From the NCBI GenBank assembly GCA_047631875.1, contig JBLIAZ010000066.1:1-11952 (forward strand): a DNA stretch of 11,952 nucleotides. Reading direction: 5' to 3'. The DNA comes from JBLIAZ01 sp047631875. GTDB taxonomy: Bacteria; Bacteroidota; Bacteroidia; Flavobacteriales_C; GCA-002722245. Below are positions 1 to 7,116 of the stretch, one piece after another (the first letter of the stretch is position 1; each line of letters begins with the position of its first letter). The notes below the pieces were generated by a model. The model saw only the letters and a program-made list of their open reading frames with translations, had not been told where the DNA came from and did no database searches. The position numbers were made by a program, and so were the translations under genes.

Positions 1-804
1 CCATCACTAGGGAGGACAGTGAAAGCTGTGAAATCAAAAAAAGTGGCTTTGTTGCATAACATAATTCCACACGAAAAAAGGTTTTTTGACGACGCATTCA
101 ATAAATATTACTTATCTCAAAATGATGGGTTTGTTGTGTTGAGTGATACTGTAAAAAAACAATTACTCAGTTATAAACCTGATGCTAAATTCATTCAAAT
201 TTCACACCCTGTATACAGTCATTTTGGAGAAATACTTGATAAAAACACGTCAAAAAATGCTTTAAAAATTAATCCTGAACGAAAGGTAATTTTGTTTTTT
301 GGGTTCATCAGAAAATACAAAGGACTCGATATTTTAATAAAAGCATTGGCTGATTACACTGACAATTACACTTTATTGATAGCTGGTGAAAGCTATGAAG
401 AACAGAGCGAATTGGATCAACAATTAATAGACGCGGGAATTAATAATGAAAAGCTGTGTAAGCACATCAAGTACATCCCAGATGAAGAAGTTAAGTTGTA
501 CTTTTCGGCAAGTGATGTTTGCGTGTTACCTTACAGGTCAGCGACCCAGAGTGGTATAGCTGCTATTGCTAAACATTTCGAAGTGCCCATGGTAGTTACA
601 CCTGTTGGAGAACTTCCAAATGAGGTTAATCACCTCAAGGATGGTTTTGTTTGTAGGGATAGTAGTCCTGAAAGTGTAAGGGAGGGGATTACCGAAACTT
701 TGTCTAAACTAGACGAGTTTAAACAAAATACTAGACGTGATAACAAAGAGCATACTTTTGAAAAATTTGGCCAAAAGCTCTTGGCTTTTATTGAAAGTCT
801 ATAA
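1..804 (+). CDS. GT4-family glycosyltransferase, 5' end cut by the window
   Basis: Likely transfers a sugar from a nucleotide donor to a lipid-linked or polysaccharide acceptor at the cytoplasmic face of the membrane; the actual sugar is not readable. The reading frame is open from base 1 (residues P-S-L-G-R-T precede the GTG at 19), so the GTG is probably not the start and roughly the first third, the acceptor-binding Rossmann domain, lies outside the window. What remains is the linker motif LLHNIIPHEKR and the donor-binding domain: FFGFIRKYKGLD (about residues 99-110 of the partial product), IPDEEVKLYFSASDVCVLPY, and the GT4 signature SATQSGIAAIAKHFEVPMVV with the donor-binding acidic residue in HFE. 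These motifs match a GT4 group common in Bacteroidetes, known from memory. It ends in TAA 12 nt before the aminotransferase start, so the two probably share a transcript. Family confidence is high; substrate unknown. Confidence 0.9.
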   Translation, partial: PSLGRTVKAVKSKKVALLHNIIPHEKRFFDDAFNKYYLSQNDGFVVLSDTVKKQLLSYKPDAKFIQISHPVYSHFGEILDKNTSKNALKINPERKVILFFGFIRKYKGLDILIKALADYTDNYTLLIAGESYEEQSELDQQLIDAGINNEKLCKHIKYIPDEEVKLYFSASDVCVLPYRSATQSGIAAIAKHFEVPMVVTPVGELPNEVNHLKDGFVCRDSSPESVREGITETLSKLDEFKQNTRRDNKEHTFEKFGQKLLAFIESL

Positions 805-816
805 ACTTTAAATTGA

Positions 817-1959
817 ATGGAACTCATTTCAAAACTTCCCAACGCCGAAACATCCATTTTTCCTGTGATGACAGCATTGGCAAACAAGCATAATGCGATT
901 AATTTAGCGCAAGGTTTTCCCGGTTTCGGAGCCGATCCTAAACTACTTGATTTAATTTGTGACTACACAAAAAAGGGATTTAATCAATACGCACCACTGA
1001 CAGGTGTAATGAGACTGAAAGAGAGTTTATCTGAAAAATCTCATAAAGCAGGAGGGAGGTATTATCATCCTGAAAGTGAAATTTGTGTGACAGCAGGTGC
1101 TACTCAAGCTATTTACACAGCCATTTCAGCTGTGGTAAATGAAGGTGACGAAGTCATAATCATTGATCCTTCTTATGATTGTTATGAACCGGCAGTGGTT
1201 TTAAATAAAGGAATCCCGCTTCGATCGGCATTGAAAAAAGGAAGTTACGAAGTTGATTGGGAAGATGTAAAAAATAAAGTGAGTCCAAGAACTAAGGTCA
1301 TCATGATAAATTCTCCACATAACCCTACAGGAAGTGTGTGGAGTCAGTCAGACATTGATGAGCTTGTGAACATTGTCAAAGACACCAATATTTTGATACT
1401 TTCTGATGAAGTATACGAGCATTTAGTTTTTGATGGCCGCAAACATTTAAGTATTTGCAATGTGCCAGAGTTAGCTGAACGTGCTTTTGTGGTATATTCA
1501 TTCGGTAAAACGTACCACTTGACTGGTTGGAGAGTAGGCTATGTACTAGCTCCTGAGTTTTTGATGCAAGAGTTTGTCAAGTGCCATCAGTTTCAAACTT
1601 ATGCTGTGAATACTCCTATTCAACATGCTATTGCAGACTATTCCCAAGATGAGAGTACGCATTTAGCTTTGAATGATTTTTTTCAGACCAAACGAGATTT
1701 CTTTATGGACTGTGTTAAAGGTAGCCGCTTTGATGCTTTGGTGCCAAGCGGCACTTATTTTGCTTTGCTGGATTATTCAAGAATCACAAATGAAGACGAC
1801 AGGTTTTTTGCTGACAGGCTAACTATTGATTATGGAGTTGCATCTATTCCCATTTCCGTCTTTTTTAAAGACAAACGACAAGACCAAGTGTTAAGGTTTT
1901 GTTTTGCAAAGGACAATGATGAGTTAGAGCGCGCAGCGGAAAAGTTAATAGTGGTGTAA
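817..1959 (+). CDS. PLP-dependent aminotransferase (methionine/kynurenine aminotransferase-like)
   Basis: A fold-type I, class I/II aminotransferase of 380 aa, close in motif pattern to E. coli YbdL (methionine aminotransferase) and to kynurenine-oxoglutarate transaminases. It would swap the amino group of methionine or an aromatic amino acid with a 2-oxo acid in the cytoplasm. Visible residues: N-terminal NLAQGFPGF, QYAPLTGVMRLKE, the cofactor-binding TAGATQAIY, N169 in SPHNPTG, D197 and Y200 in ILSDEVYEH, the Schiff-base lysine K231 in SFGKTYHLTGWRVGY, and the substrate-carboxylate arginine R360 in LRFCFAKDND. Length is normal for the family and no key residue is missing. The ATG lies 12 nt after the glycosyltransferase stop; no strong Shine-Dalgarno is seen, as is usual in this phylum. 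In other organisms YbdL-like enzymes serve methionine salvage, but nothing in the neighbourhood confirms that role here. Confidence 0.95.
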   Translation: MELISKLPNAETSIFPVMTALANKHNAINLAQGFPGFGADPKLLDLICDYTKKGFNQYAPLTGVMRLKESLSEKSHKAGGRYYHPESEICVTAGATQAIYTAISAVVNEGDEVIIIDPSYDCYEPAVVLNKGIPLRSALKKGSYEVDWEDVKNKVSPRTKVIMINSPHNPTGSVWSQSDIDELVNIVKDTNILILSDEVYEHLVFDGRKHLSICNVPELAERAFVVYSFGKTYHLTGWRVGYVLAPEFLMQEFVKCHQFQTYAVNTPIQHAIADYSQDESTHLALNDFFQTKRDFFMDCVKGSRFDALVPSGTYFALLDYSRITNEDDRFFADRLTIDYGVASIPISVFFKDKRQDQVLRFCFAKDNDELERAAEKLIVV

Positions 1960-2026
1960 GGTAAGTTTTGCTTGCTAGCAATATGAGGGTAAGTGTTGCT
2001 ATGGGTTTGCGTTAAAATTTAGGCAT

Positions 2027-2054
2027 AAAAAAAGCCCATCCGAAGATGGGCTTT
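2027..2054 (-). terminator. Intrinsic terminator of the cold-shock gene
   Basis: A perfect 10-bp stem (AAAGCCCATC / GATGGGCTTT) with a four-base loop. Read on the minus strand the RNA loop is UUCG closed by a C-G pair, a very stable tetraloop, and the stem runs directly into a run of seven Us. It lies 20 nt past the cold-shock stop codon. On the plus strand the stem is followed by TTTGAATTTT, so it may also stop the aminotransferase transcript, which ends 67 nt away. Confidence 0.92.
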
Positions 2055-2074
2055 GAATTTTAGAATCTAGATTC

Positions 2075-2266
2075 TTAAGATTTAGATACGTTTACCGCAT
2101 TTAAACCTCTTTTTCCTTCTTCAACATCAAAAGAAACTTCGTCTCCTTCGTTGATTTCGTCTACTAATCCACTTACGTGAACAAAAACATCTTTACCTCC
2201 TTCTTCAGGTGTAATGAAACCAAACCCTTTGGTATCGTTGAAAAATTTTACTGTACCGTTACTCAT
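2075..2266 (-). CDS. Cold-shock domain protein, CspA family
   Basis: A 63-aa single cold-shock domain, the five-strand OB fold that binds single-stranded RNA and DNA and acts as an RNA chaperone in the cytoplasm. Both RNA-binding motifs are present: RNP1 as KGFGFI (residues 13-18) and RNP2 as VFVHV (27-31). The aromatic surface residues F9, F15, F17, F28 and H30 are kept. It starts MSNGTVKFF and ends GLNAVNVSKS, a short form typical of Bacteroidetes. It is monocistronic: its own -7 box lies about 32 nt upstream and a strong terminator follows. The leader is A/T-rich without a Shine-Dalgarno. Whether it is cold-induced or constitutive cannot be read. Confidence 0.97.
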   Translation of the reverse strand: MSNGTVKFFNDTKGFGFITPEEGGKDVFVHVSGLVDEINEGDEVSFDVEEGKRGLNAVNVSKS

Positions 2267-2297
2267 AACTTAAATATAAAAATAATTAATAATGCCC

Positions 2298-2305
2298 CAA
2301 AGGTA
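2298..2305 (-). promoter_or_regulatory. Bacteroidetes-type -7 box of the cold-shock gene
   Basis: On the minus strand this reads TACCTTTG, an exact match to the Bacteroidetes -7 consensus TAnnTTTG. It would place the transcription start near 2291, giving a leader of about 25 nt. A -33 TTG at the expected spacing is not clear (TTAG stands there instead), so the call rests on the -7 element and position. Confidence 0.6.
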
Positions 2306-2372
2306 ATACTAAAAGTGTAACTAACTAATTTATACTCAAGGTATTTCACAATTTGGATAAACAGATTCATGT

Positions 2373-4073
2373 TTAAAACTCCTCCTTGCATCGTATTTTC
2401 ATCTTTTCACGAGTTGTAGGATGAACAAACTCGATGCTCTCAGCATGTAAATGAAGTCTCGAAGACCTATTGCCATACAAGTCGTCACCAACAATTGGAA
2501 TGTTCAAGCCTTTGAAATGTGATGCATGAACCCTTAATTGATGTGTTCTCCCAGTCAAAGGATAAAAATTAATCCTTGTTTTATTATTTAAACGTTCCAC
2601 CACTTTATATTTTGTTTGTGATGCTTTCCCGTGTTCGAAACATACCAATTGTTTAGGGCGGTCGTTTAAATCCCCCCTTAAAGGTAAATCTATGGTTCCA
2701 TTATTTGAAGGGACGATTCCGTCAAGTAGAGCCACGTATTTTTTATTGATGAGTCGGTTAATGAATTGTTTTTGGAGAAAACCATAAGTTTTCTTGTTCA
2801 AAGGAATTACCATGATGCCCGATGTGGACATGTCTAAACGATGAACAATTAGTGGTCCAGAAGCATTTGGGTATTTTACTTGCATTCGTGTATATACTGA
2901 ATCAGTAATTGATTTTCCTGGAACTGATAAAAGTTCAGCTGGCTTATTTATAACAACCAAGTCCTCGTCTTCGTGCAAAATTTCAATTTCTTTCTCTTTC
3001 CCTAGGTTAACGAGTAATAAGTTTTCATCTACCTCAATATCTGCAAGCATGTGATGTAAGATGGGTTCACATTTCCCTTTGCATGCAGGATAGTATTGAA
3101 GGTGCTTTTTTACCTCAGCTGGAGGGGATTCTCCCCACCAAAATTCCGCTAAAGCGATAGGTTTTAAATTGTTTAAAAATGCATGTTGCAAAAGCTTTGG
3201 TGCTGCACATTCTCCCGCTCCAGCAGGCGGTTTCTTCAAAACAGTCTCGTCAAAGATGTTCGTCAAAGATTGTGTTTCTCCTTTTTGATTTAAAAATTTA
3301 TATTCAGAAAACAACCTGTTTTGAAGACTGTTAGATTTTGCTTTTCGTTCTTCTTTTAACTCATTAATCTCTTTTGAAAAAGGTGTTAAATGTTCTTTTA
3401 GAACAGTGAGTTTTTCATCCCACATTTTTTCGTTTTTCCTAAAGAAATACTGGTATTTTAGGCTTTCGTCTTTCAGTTTTTCTTGTAATTCAATAAAATC
3501 AAGATCGCTAAGTTCAATTCTTCCTTTTTCACGGATCACCTTACGCTTTTTCTTATTTTCTCTTAAGGCCTTTTTTTTACTAGCAATGTCATCGGAAGCC
3601 TCACTTGAGCAAGCTTCATACTTATTTAGTATTTGTAGGTAATTCTCGTTGTTTTCAAGTGTTTCAACTTTCTTATTTATCGCTATTATTTCTACTCCTC
3701 CTTTTAGAAAAAAGTCTCCTTCTTTTAGCATGTCATAAACGGGAGGGACAAACATTTTATGATGATTGCTATCTGCTAATTTCCCAGAGAAAGCTGCTAA
3801 ATATCCTATATCACCTTGGGGCGATTGAACTACTAGGACTCCAAACATTTTACCAATAGCAACACCATTCTGCAGCGTGAGATCGTTTTCTGGTAAACCA
3901 AAGTTGTGCGCCCACTCCTTTTGATTAATTATGTGATTTTGCAATTCCTTACATGCAATTGTTGCAAGCAAGTGTGGTTCATAGTAAAATGGGAAAGTGA
4001 ATTTTTTTGGTAATTCAATACCAGTCGTTTCAGAATTAAAATAATTAAAAACTATGTGGTTGTTGCTGTCCAT
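2373..4073 (-). CDS. RluA-family pseudouridine synthase with long N-terminal extension
   Basis: Converts uridine to pseudouridine in rRNA or tRNA. Numbered from the ATG at 4073 (566 aa), the C-terminal third is a complete RluA catalytic domain: entry motif EDEDLVVINKPAELLSVPG, the catalytic aspartate D414 in VHRLDMSTSGIMV, then PLTGRTHQLRVHASH and VGDDLYG. In front lies a region absent from E. coli RluA-D: an N-terminal part with KKFTFPFYYEPH, a lysine/glutamate-rich probable coiled coil (about 140-265), and a cysteine-bearing block with PPAGAGECAAPKLL (about 282), AEFWWG (about 309) and YPACKGKCEP (about 328). This block is recalled from large RluA-like proteins of Bacteroidetes and Vibrio; its function is unknown to me. 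The frame extends to a TTG at 4145 (590 aa), but the ATG puts the conserved FTFPFYYEPH block at the distance usual for the family, so it is preferred. Neither start has a clear ribosome-binding site. Target RNA cannot be assigned. Confidence 0.88.
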   Translation of the reverse strand: MDSNNHIVFNYFNSETTGIELPKKFTFPFYYEPHLLATIACKELQNHIINQKEWAHNFGLPENDLTLQNGVAIGKMFGVLVVQSPQGDIGYLAAFSGKLADSNHHKMFVPPVYDMLKEGDFFLKGGVEIIAINKKVETLENNENYLQILNKYEACSSEASDDIASKKKALRENKKKRKVIREKGRIELSDLDFIELQEKLKDESLKYQYFFRKNEKMWDEKLTVLKEHLTPFSKEINELKEERKAKSNSLQNRLFSEYKFLNQKGETQSLTNIFDETVLKKPPAGAGECAAPKLLQHAFLNNLKPIALAEFWWGESPPAEVKKHLQYYPACKGKCEPILHHMLADIEVDENLLLVNLGKEKEIEILHEDEDLVVINKPAELLSVPGKSITDSVYTRMQVKYPNASGPLIVHRLDMSTSGIMVIPLNKKTYGFLQKQFINRLINKKYVALLDGIVPSNNGTIDLPLRGDLNDRPKQLVCFEHGKASQTKYKVVERLNNKTRINFYPLTGRTHQLRVHASHFKGLNIPIVGDDLYGNRSSRLHLHAESIEFVHPTTREKMKIRCKEEF

Positions 4074-4211
4074 GGAATTTTTGTAAAAGTAAGGAGAATT
4101 TGTTTTGAAGAACTTGTGATCAGCTTTAATTATGTTTAATTTCAAGACGACTTAACCCGAAACTGGAATTACAACTAAAAGCTAGAGAAAAAAGTTAAGG
4201 TAGTTAAGCGG

Positions 4212-5036
4212 TCTTATTGCATGGATAGATTTTCATCCAAAACAATCTGAATTTTGATTTCCTCGCCCTAATTCAAGAAGTAAATCCTTTTCCATTCGGG
4301 CATTCCAAGGTCTGTCATTTTGTTTAGAATGAATGACTTTCGTGTCACCTCCGTCTGTTGTGCTTCAGTATTCTTGGAACGTATGTTTTCACCATAAATG
4401 ATTTTCCACCTGCTAAAGAGATGCTCTACCAATGCCCGTTGATGGTAGTCAAATTCTCGTTTCCACCTTGATTTTCGATGTTCTCCGATGTACTTAATAG
4501 CCTTGTTTCTTTGGTGAGTCAGCTTGTCTGCAATAGCATTACGCCTAGGTGTGATAACAACCTTAGTTTCAGGGTCAGGTAGGAGGTAAGAAGTAAGAAG
4601 ACTTTGAATCGTATCCGCCATCAGCAAATAGCGTATCAAACTTAAGGTCAACAGTATCGATTGCTTCCGACAATACTGATATGTTTGAGACTTTTGAGTT
4701 GGTAGATTTGTTGAAAAGGATGTGTCTTGTGCTCACATTTATCCCAGCATGAATCTTAATGAACTTTCGTCTTCTGGCCCTTCTATATTGAGATTGTGTC
4801 CATTCCTTTTTACCAGAACACTTAAGTCCTCTGGCATCAATTGCAAATACAATGTTTTGTTCACAGGTATTTAACCTTCAATGGTTTTCTCTTGTTCGTC
4901 CCTTGTTCTCGGTTCTTTTCCATTCCACTTTTTGAGCTTGTCTCTTACTTTGTTATCTTTTGTTTGTAGGCTCTCATCTGATGGGTTTAGAGCAAAATTA
5001 CTAACTTTAATGAGTGGAGGTATCCATGCAACAAGA
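4212..5036 (-). mobile_element. Decayed IS5-family insertion sequence with terminal inverted repeats
   Basis: Bounded by TCTTATTGCATGGATA (4212-4227) and its inverse TATCCATGCAACAAGA (5021-5036), 15 of 16 positions matching. Inside is a minus-strand DDE transposase remnant. At about 825 bp the element is shorter than the 1.0-1.2 kb expected for a full IS5-type copy, because the N-terminal half of the transposase is missing. No clear target-site duplication is seen next to either end. The right end lies only about 3 bp from the outer edge of the dispersed repeat at 5039, so the element inserted beside, or was once part of, that repeat. The exact outer ends could shift by a few bases. Confidence 0.72.
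4268..4877 (-). pseudogene. IS5-family DDE transposase remnant (N-terminal half missing, one frameshift)
   Basis: Two minus-strand frames together give the catalytic core. The upstream frame, from 4877 after an in-frame TGA, reads CEQNIVFAIDARGLKCSGKKEW, then an arginine-rich stretch, then LKFDTLFADGGYDSK. The downstream frame (from about 4640 to the stop at 4268) continues LLPDPETKVVITPRRNAIADK, then FDYHQRALVEHLFSRWKIIYG and ILNKMTDLGMPE. The three acidic residues are D (4836-4838), D (4620-4622) and E (4424-4426), with the YHxRxxVE box typical of IS5-type enzymes. A frameshift lies around 4580-4630, and upstream of the first Asp the helix-turn-helix and dimerisation part is absent. The product cannot be an active transposase. 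Confidence 0.88.
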
Positions 5037-5038
5037 TC

Positions 5039-5205
5039 TGTAGTTTTCAATAATTTCATGTGCTAGCCTTGTTTTTTTGTTACTTTTTGATCAAGCGAAA
5101 AGTAAGGCTTCCTCCGAGCCCAAAGGAGTGCATGCAATGGAAGATTGCAAAGAATGCGATGGAAGAAAACAAGAGAGATTGCTTCGTTCCTCGCAACGAG
5201 ATAAC
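5039..5205 (+). repeat. Dispersed structured repeat, copy R1 (3' side of dinB)
   Basis: The core at 5039-5129 matches, inverted, R2 at 6556-6646 (about 86 of 91 positions, no gaps), and resembles R3. It contains a perfect inverted repeat with arms TTACTTTT (5080-5087) and AAAAGTAA (5098-5105), a CTCC...GGAG stem around 5112-5128, and TGCAAT/ATTGCA arms just after. Its far end (about 5175-5200) holds the GATTGCTTCGTTCCTCGCAA-type hairpin known as an interspersed repeat in many bacteria. The copy ends a few bases before the dinB stop codon at 5210. Short open frames across it are repeat sequence, not genes. Confidence 0.8.
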
Positions 5206-5209
5206 AGTA

Positions 5210-6376
5210 CTATTTCCCACGGTAAGCATTGTACGTCTCAGCCCGCGTTAAGCATTGTGAGCCGAAACGCTTCTTCATTCTGTCCACTGCTTCGTTGAGA
5301 CGTACTTTGTTTACCGTGTCGTCGAAGAGGCTGATCTGCTCACTTCCTCTTACTAACCCGGAAAACCTTATCCCAATCAATCTAATCAGCATTCTCCTTT
5401 GATACAACTTATCAAACAACTCCTTGACGACCTTTATAATCTTATCATCATTAGCGGTATATGAAATCCTGACCTGTTTAGTTTCCGTGTCAAAATTTGA
5501 ATAACGAATTTTCACCGCTATGACTGAGGTAAGCTGTGAGGAGTTGCGTAAATCAAAAGCTGTTTTCTCTATCATTTTTACAAGTAGTGCTTTAAGCTGT
5601 ATGACGTCCGTGGTGTCCTTGAGGAAGGTTCTTTCACAGGAAATGGACTTGCGCTCGCTGTAGGGGATTACAGGCGCGTTGTCGATCCCTTGAGCTTTTA
5701 GCCACAACGAGGAGCCGTTTTTTCCAAAGAGCTTCTGCATGAACTCCTGAGGGCTTCCTGCTAGTTGTTCAATGCTTCGGATTCCAATCCTTGATAGCTC
5801 CCGATAGGTTTCGGTTCCCAACATGGGGATTTTTTTAATGGACAAAGGATTTAAAAAGTGAGTTGTTTGGTCAGGGGTGATGTGGAGTTTGCCAAAGGGC
5901 TTTCCTTCACCTGTGGCTATTTTTGACACGGTTTTGTTGCTTGATAAACCAAAGCTCATGGCTAGTCCACTTTCGTGATGTATTTTCTGCATGAGTTCAT
6001 CCGTCCATTTGTAGGTTCCGAAAAACCTGTCCATTCCAGTGACGTCCATGTAGAATTCGTCGACACTTGCTTTTTCGACTAGCGGCATGCTGTCTTGGAT
6101 GATTTCGGTTACTTCCTTTGATTTTTGGGAATACAATTCCATGTCGCCTTTGATTACTCGAGCCTGAGGGCAGAGTTTTAGGGCGTAACGCATTGGCATG
6201 GCGGAGCGGACTCCGAATACTCTGGATTCGTAGGAGCAGGAGGATACTACTCCTCGGCCGGAGGTTCCTCCGATTATGATTGGCAAACCTTCGAGGTTTG
6301 AATCCCGTAAGCGTTCGCAGGAGACGAAGAAGGTATCGAGGTCGGCGTGGACTATTTGTCTTTGATTGTTGTTCAT
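5210..6376 (-). CDS. dinB: Y-family translesion DNA polymerase (DinB / Pol IV type)
   Basis: Distributive, error-prone DNA polymerase that copies past damaged bases. The 388-aa product is full length. The fingers and palm hold the metal-binding D12 in VHADLDTFFVSCE, the YESRVFG motif (Y49, R52) and the catalytic pair D106-E107 in VEKASVDEFYMD; all carboxylates are present, so unlike ImuB-type proteins it should be catalytically active. FGLSSNKTVSKIATGEGKPFG and the helix-hairpin-helix IKKIPMLG follow, then the little-finger domain from about residue 240 (ERKSISCERTF). QISLF (347-351) fits the beta-clamp binding motif and sits before a C-terminal tail. It is transcribed in the same direction as dnaE but 740 nt downstream, with repeats between, so it may have its own promoter. 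The leader has only a weak purine-rich site (GAAGAAA). In Bacteroidetes a Y-family polymerase commonly sits beside a second DnaE; here that order is reversed. Confidence 0.95.
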   Translation of the reverse strand: MNNNQRQIVHADLDTFFVSCERLRDSNLEGLPIIIGGTSGRGVVSSCSYESRVFGVRSAMPMRYALKLCPQARVIKGDMELYSQKSKEVTEIIQDSMPLVEKASVDEFYMDVTGMDRFFGTYKWTDELMQKIHHESGLAMSFGLSSNKTVSKIATGEGKPFGKLHITPDQTTHFLNPLSIKKIPMLGTETYRELSRIGIRSIEQLAGSPQEFMQKLFGKNGSSLWLKAQGIDNAPVIPYSERKSISCERTFLKDTTDVIQLKALLVKMIEKTAFDLRNSSQLTSVIAVKIRYSNFDTETKQVRISYTANDDKIIKVVKELFDKLYQRRMLIRLIGIRFSGLVRGSEQISLFDDTVNKVRLNEAVDRMKKRFGSQCLTRAETYNAYRGK

Positions 6377-6389
6377 GATTTGTTTCTTC

Positions 6390-6409
6390 AGCTAGCGTAG
6401 AAGCTTGCT
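6390..6409. promoter_or_regulatory. Imperfect palindrome before dinB (possible operator)
   Basis: AGCTAGC (6390-6396) and GCTTGCT (6403-6409) form an inverted repeat with six of seven pairs and a 6-bp spacer, 14-33 bp upstream of the dinB ATG. Its position suits an operator or leader hairpin. It shares no sequence with the palindrome before dnaE, and short palindromes of this quality occur by chance, so the call is tentative. Confidence 0.25.
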
Positions 6410-6555
6410 TTTAATTCTTAATCTCAATTTTGCAATTTTTCATTTCGTTTGTCTCCGACGGTTTTATTTCTAAATCTGTTCACTCTTTTTTATTTTTCGT
6501 GTTCACTTGTTCGACGTACCTCCTCGGTTCATTTCTTGCCATTTCCATGGCGGGG

Positions 6556-6646
6556 ACTCCTTTGGGCTCGGAGGAAGCCTTCCTTTTTTCTTGATAAAAA
6601 AGTAACAAAAAATCAAGGCTAGCACATGAAATTATTGAAAACTACA
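6556..6646 (-). repeat. Dispersed structured repeat, copy R2 (inverted, 5' side of dinB)
   Basis: Reverse complement of R1 with about five mismatches over 91 aligned positions and no gaps; weaker similarity continues leftwards to about 6520, where a CGACGTACCTCCTCGG segment resembles the interspersed-repeat hairpin type seen at the end of R1. The TTAC...GTAA palindrome is degraded here (AAAAAAGGAA instead of AAAAGTAA), while the CTCC...GGAG stem is kept exactly. Its right edge contains ATGAAATTATTGAAAACTAC, matching R1, after which the two copies diverge abruptly. Together R1 and R2 form an inverted pair around dinB. Confidence 0.85.
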
Positions 6647-6995
6647 TCCTCCGCACCAAAAAAAGAACTCGATCCCCTAGGATCTCGGACAGCTTTTTTT
6701 GAGGCTTCCTTTCCGCAGGATTTGTTTTCTACTAATTCGCATATGATGCCTTCCGCAGAGTTCGTGAGCCATAGTGGGGAGAAGTGTATGTCTTTGTTTT
6801 GTTCATGTCTTTTACGTTGTTCTTATTGTTCTATTTGTCACGTTATATAACCAATCTCAACTTCACGTCATGCTCACGCCATCAGTGAAAAAAATGGCAC
6901 CAGCTCTTTGAGGTGTGCGAGTCTGAGGTAGGATGACAAAAAAAGTTCAACGGTATGTACTGTGTTCTTTTTTTAGCTAAGACAAAAAGTAAGCT
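6647..6995. other. Non-coding gap between repeat copies R2 and R3
   Basis: About 350 nt in which I see no credible gene. A 74-codon open frame (6626-6850, plus strand) begins inside the repeat and has no recognisable protein features. A short GATCC-CCTA-GGATC hairpin lies near 6671-6684, with a run of Ts some 10 nt after it. Together with R2 and R3 this fills the 740 nt between dnaE and dinB. Confidence 0.5.
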
Positions 6996-7105
6996 GGTAG
7001 TTTTTGAAGTGCCAGGCTTGATTTTTGCTACTTTTTATCAAGAAAAAGGAGGGTCAACTCCTGACCGAGAGGAGTCCATGCAATGGAAAATTGCAGAACT
7101 AGGCC
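6996..7105 (+). repeat. Dispersed structured repeat, copy R3 (3' side of dnaE), diverged
   Basis: Same orientation as R1: the shared order is GTAGTTTT, a GGCTTG block, a T-rich CTACTTTTTATCAAG segment, a hairpin, then a CCATGCAATGGAAAATTGCA end. The hairpin is ACTCC-TGACCGAGA-GGAGT, where R1 and R2 have CTCC-GAGCCCAAA-GGAG: the loop has changed while the stem is preserved. The copy ends 12 nt before the dnaE stop, just as R1 ends about 5 nt before the dinB stop, so both copies sit at gene 3' ends in the same orientation relative to the gene. Confidence 0.7.
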
Positions 7106-7116
7106 CACGGCAAGCC

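Noticed and set aside
1960..2000. Imperfect direct repeat GGTAAGTTTTGCT / GGTAAGTGTTGCT and a TTGCTAGCAA palindrome after the aminotransferase
   Set aside because: Short, and the adjacent strong hairpin already explains the end of this transcript; likely chance or a small local duplication.
3406..3859. Plus-strand frames rich in Ser/Phe/Leu opposite the pseudouridine synthase
   Set aside because: Antisense shadows of a lysine/glutamate-rich coiled-coil region, which yields phenylalanine- and serine-rich frames on the other strand.
4871..5059. Minus-strand 62-codon frame starting MKLLKTTDLVAW
   Set aside because: It begins inside repeat R1, crosses the IS right end and stops before the transposase core in a different frame. 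It may include traces of the transposase N terminus, but it is not a gene.
5060..5298. Plus-strand frames reading LPPSPKECMQWKIAKN and RLLRSSQRDN
   Set aside because: These are translations of repeat R1 and the interspersed hairpin, overlapping the 3' end of dinB on the other strand. Such peptides appear wherever this repeat type occurs.
6626..6850. Plus-strand 74-codon frame sharing MKLLKTT with the frame at 5059
   Set aside because: The shared start is only the edge of the inverted repeat; after it the sequences differ and nothing protein-like follows.
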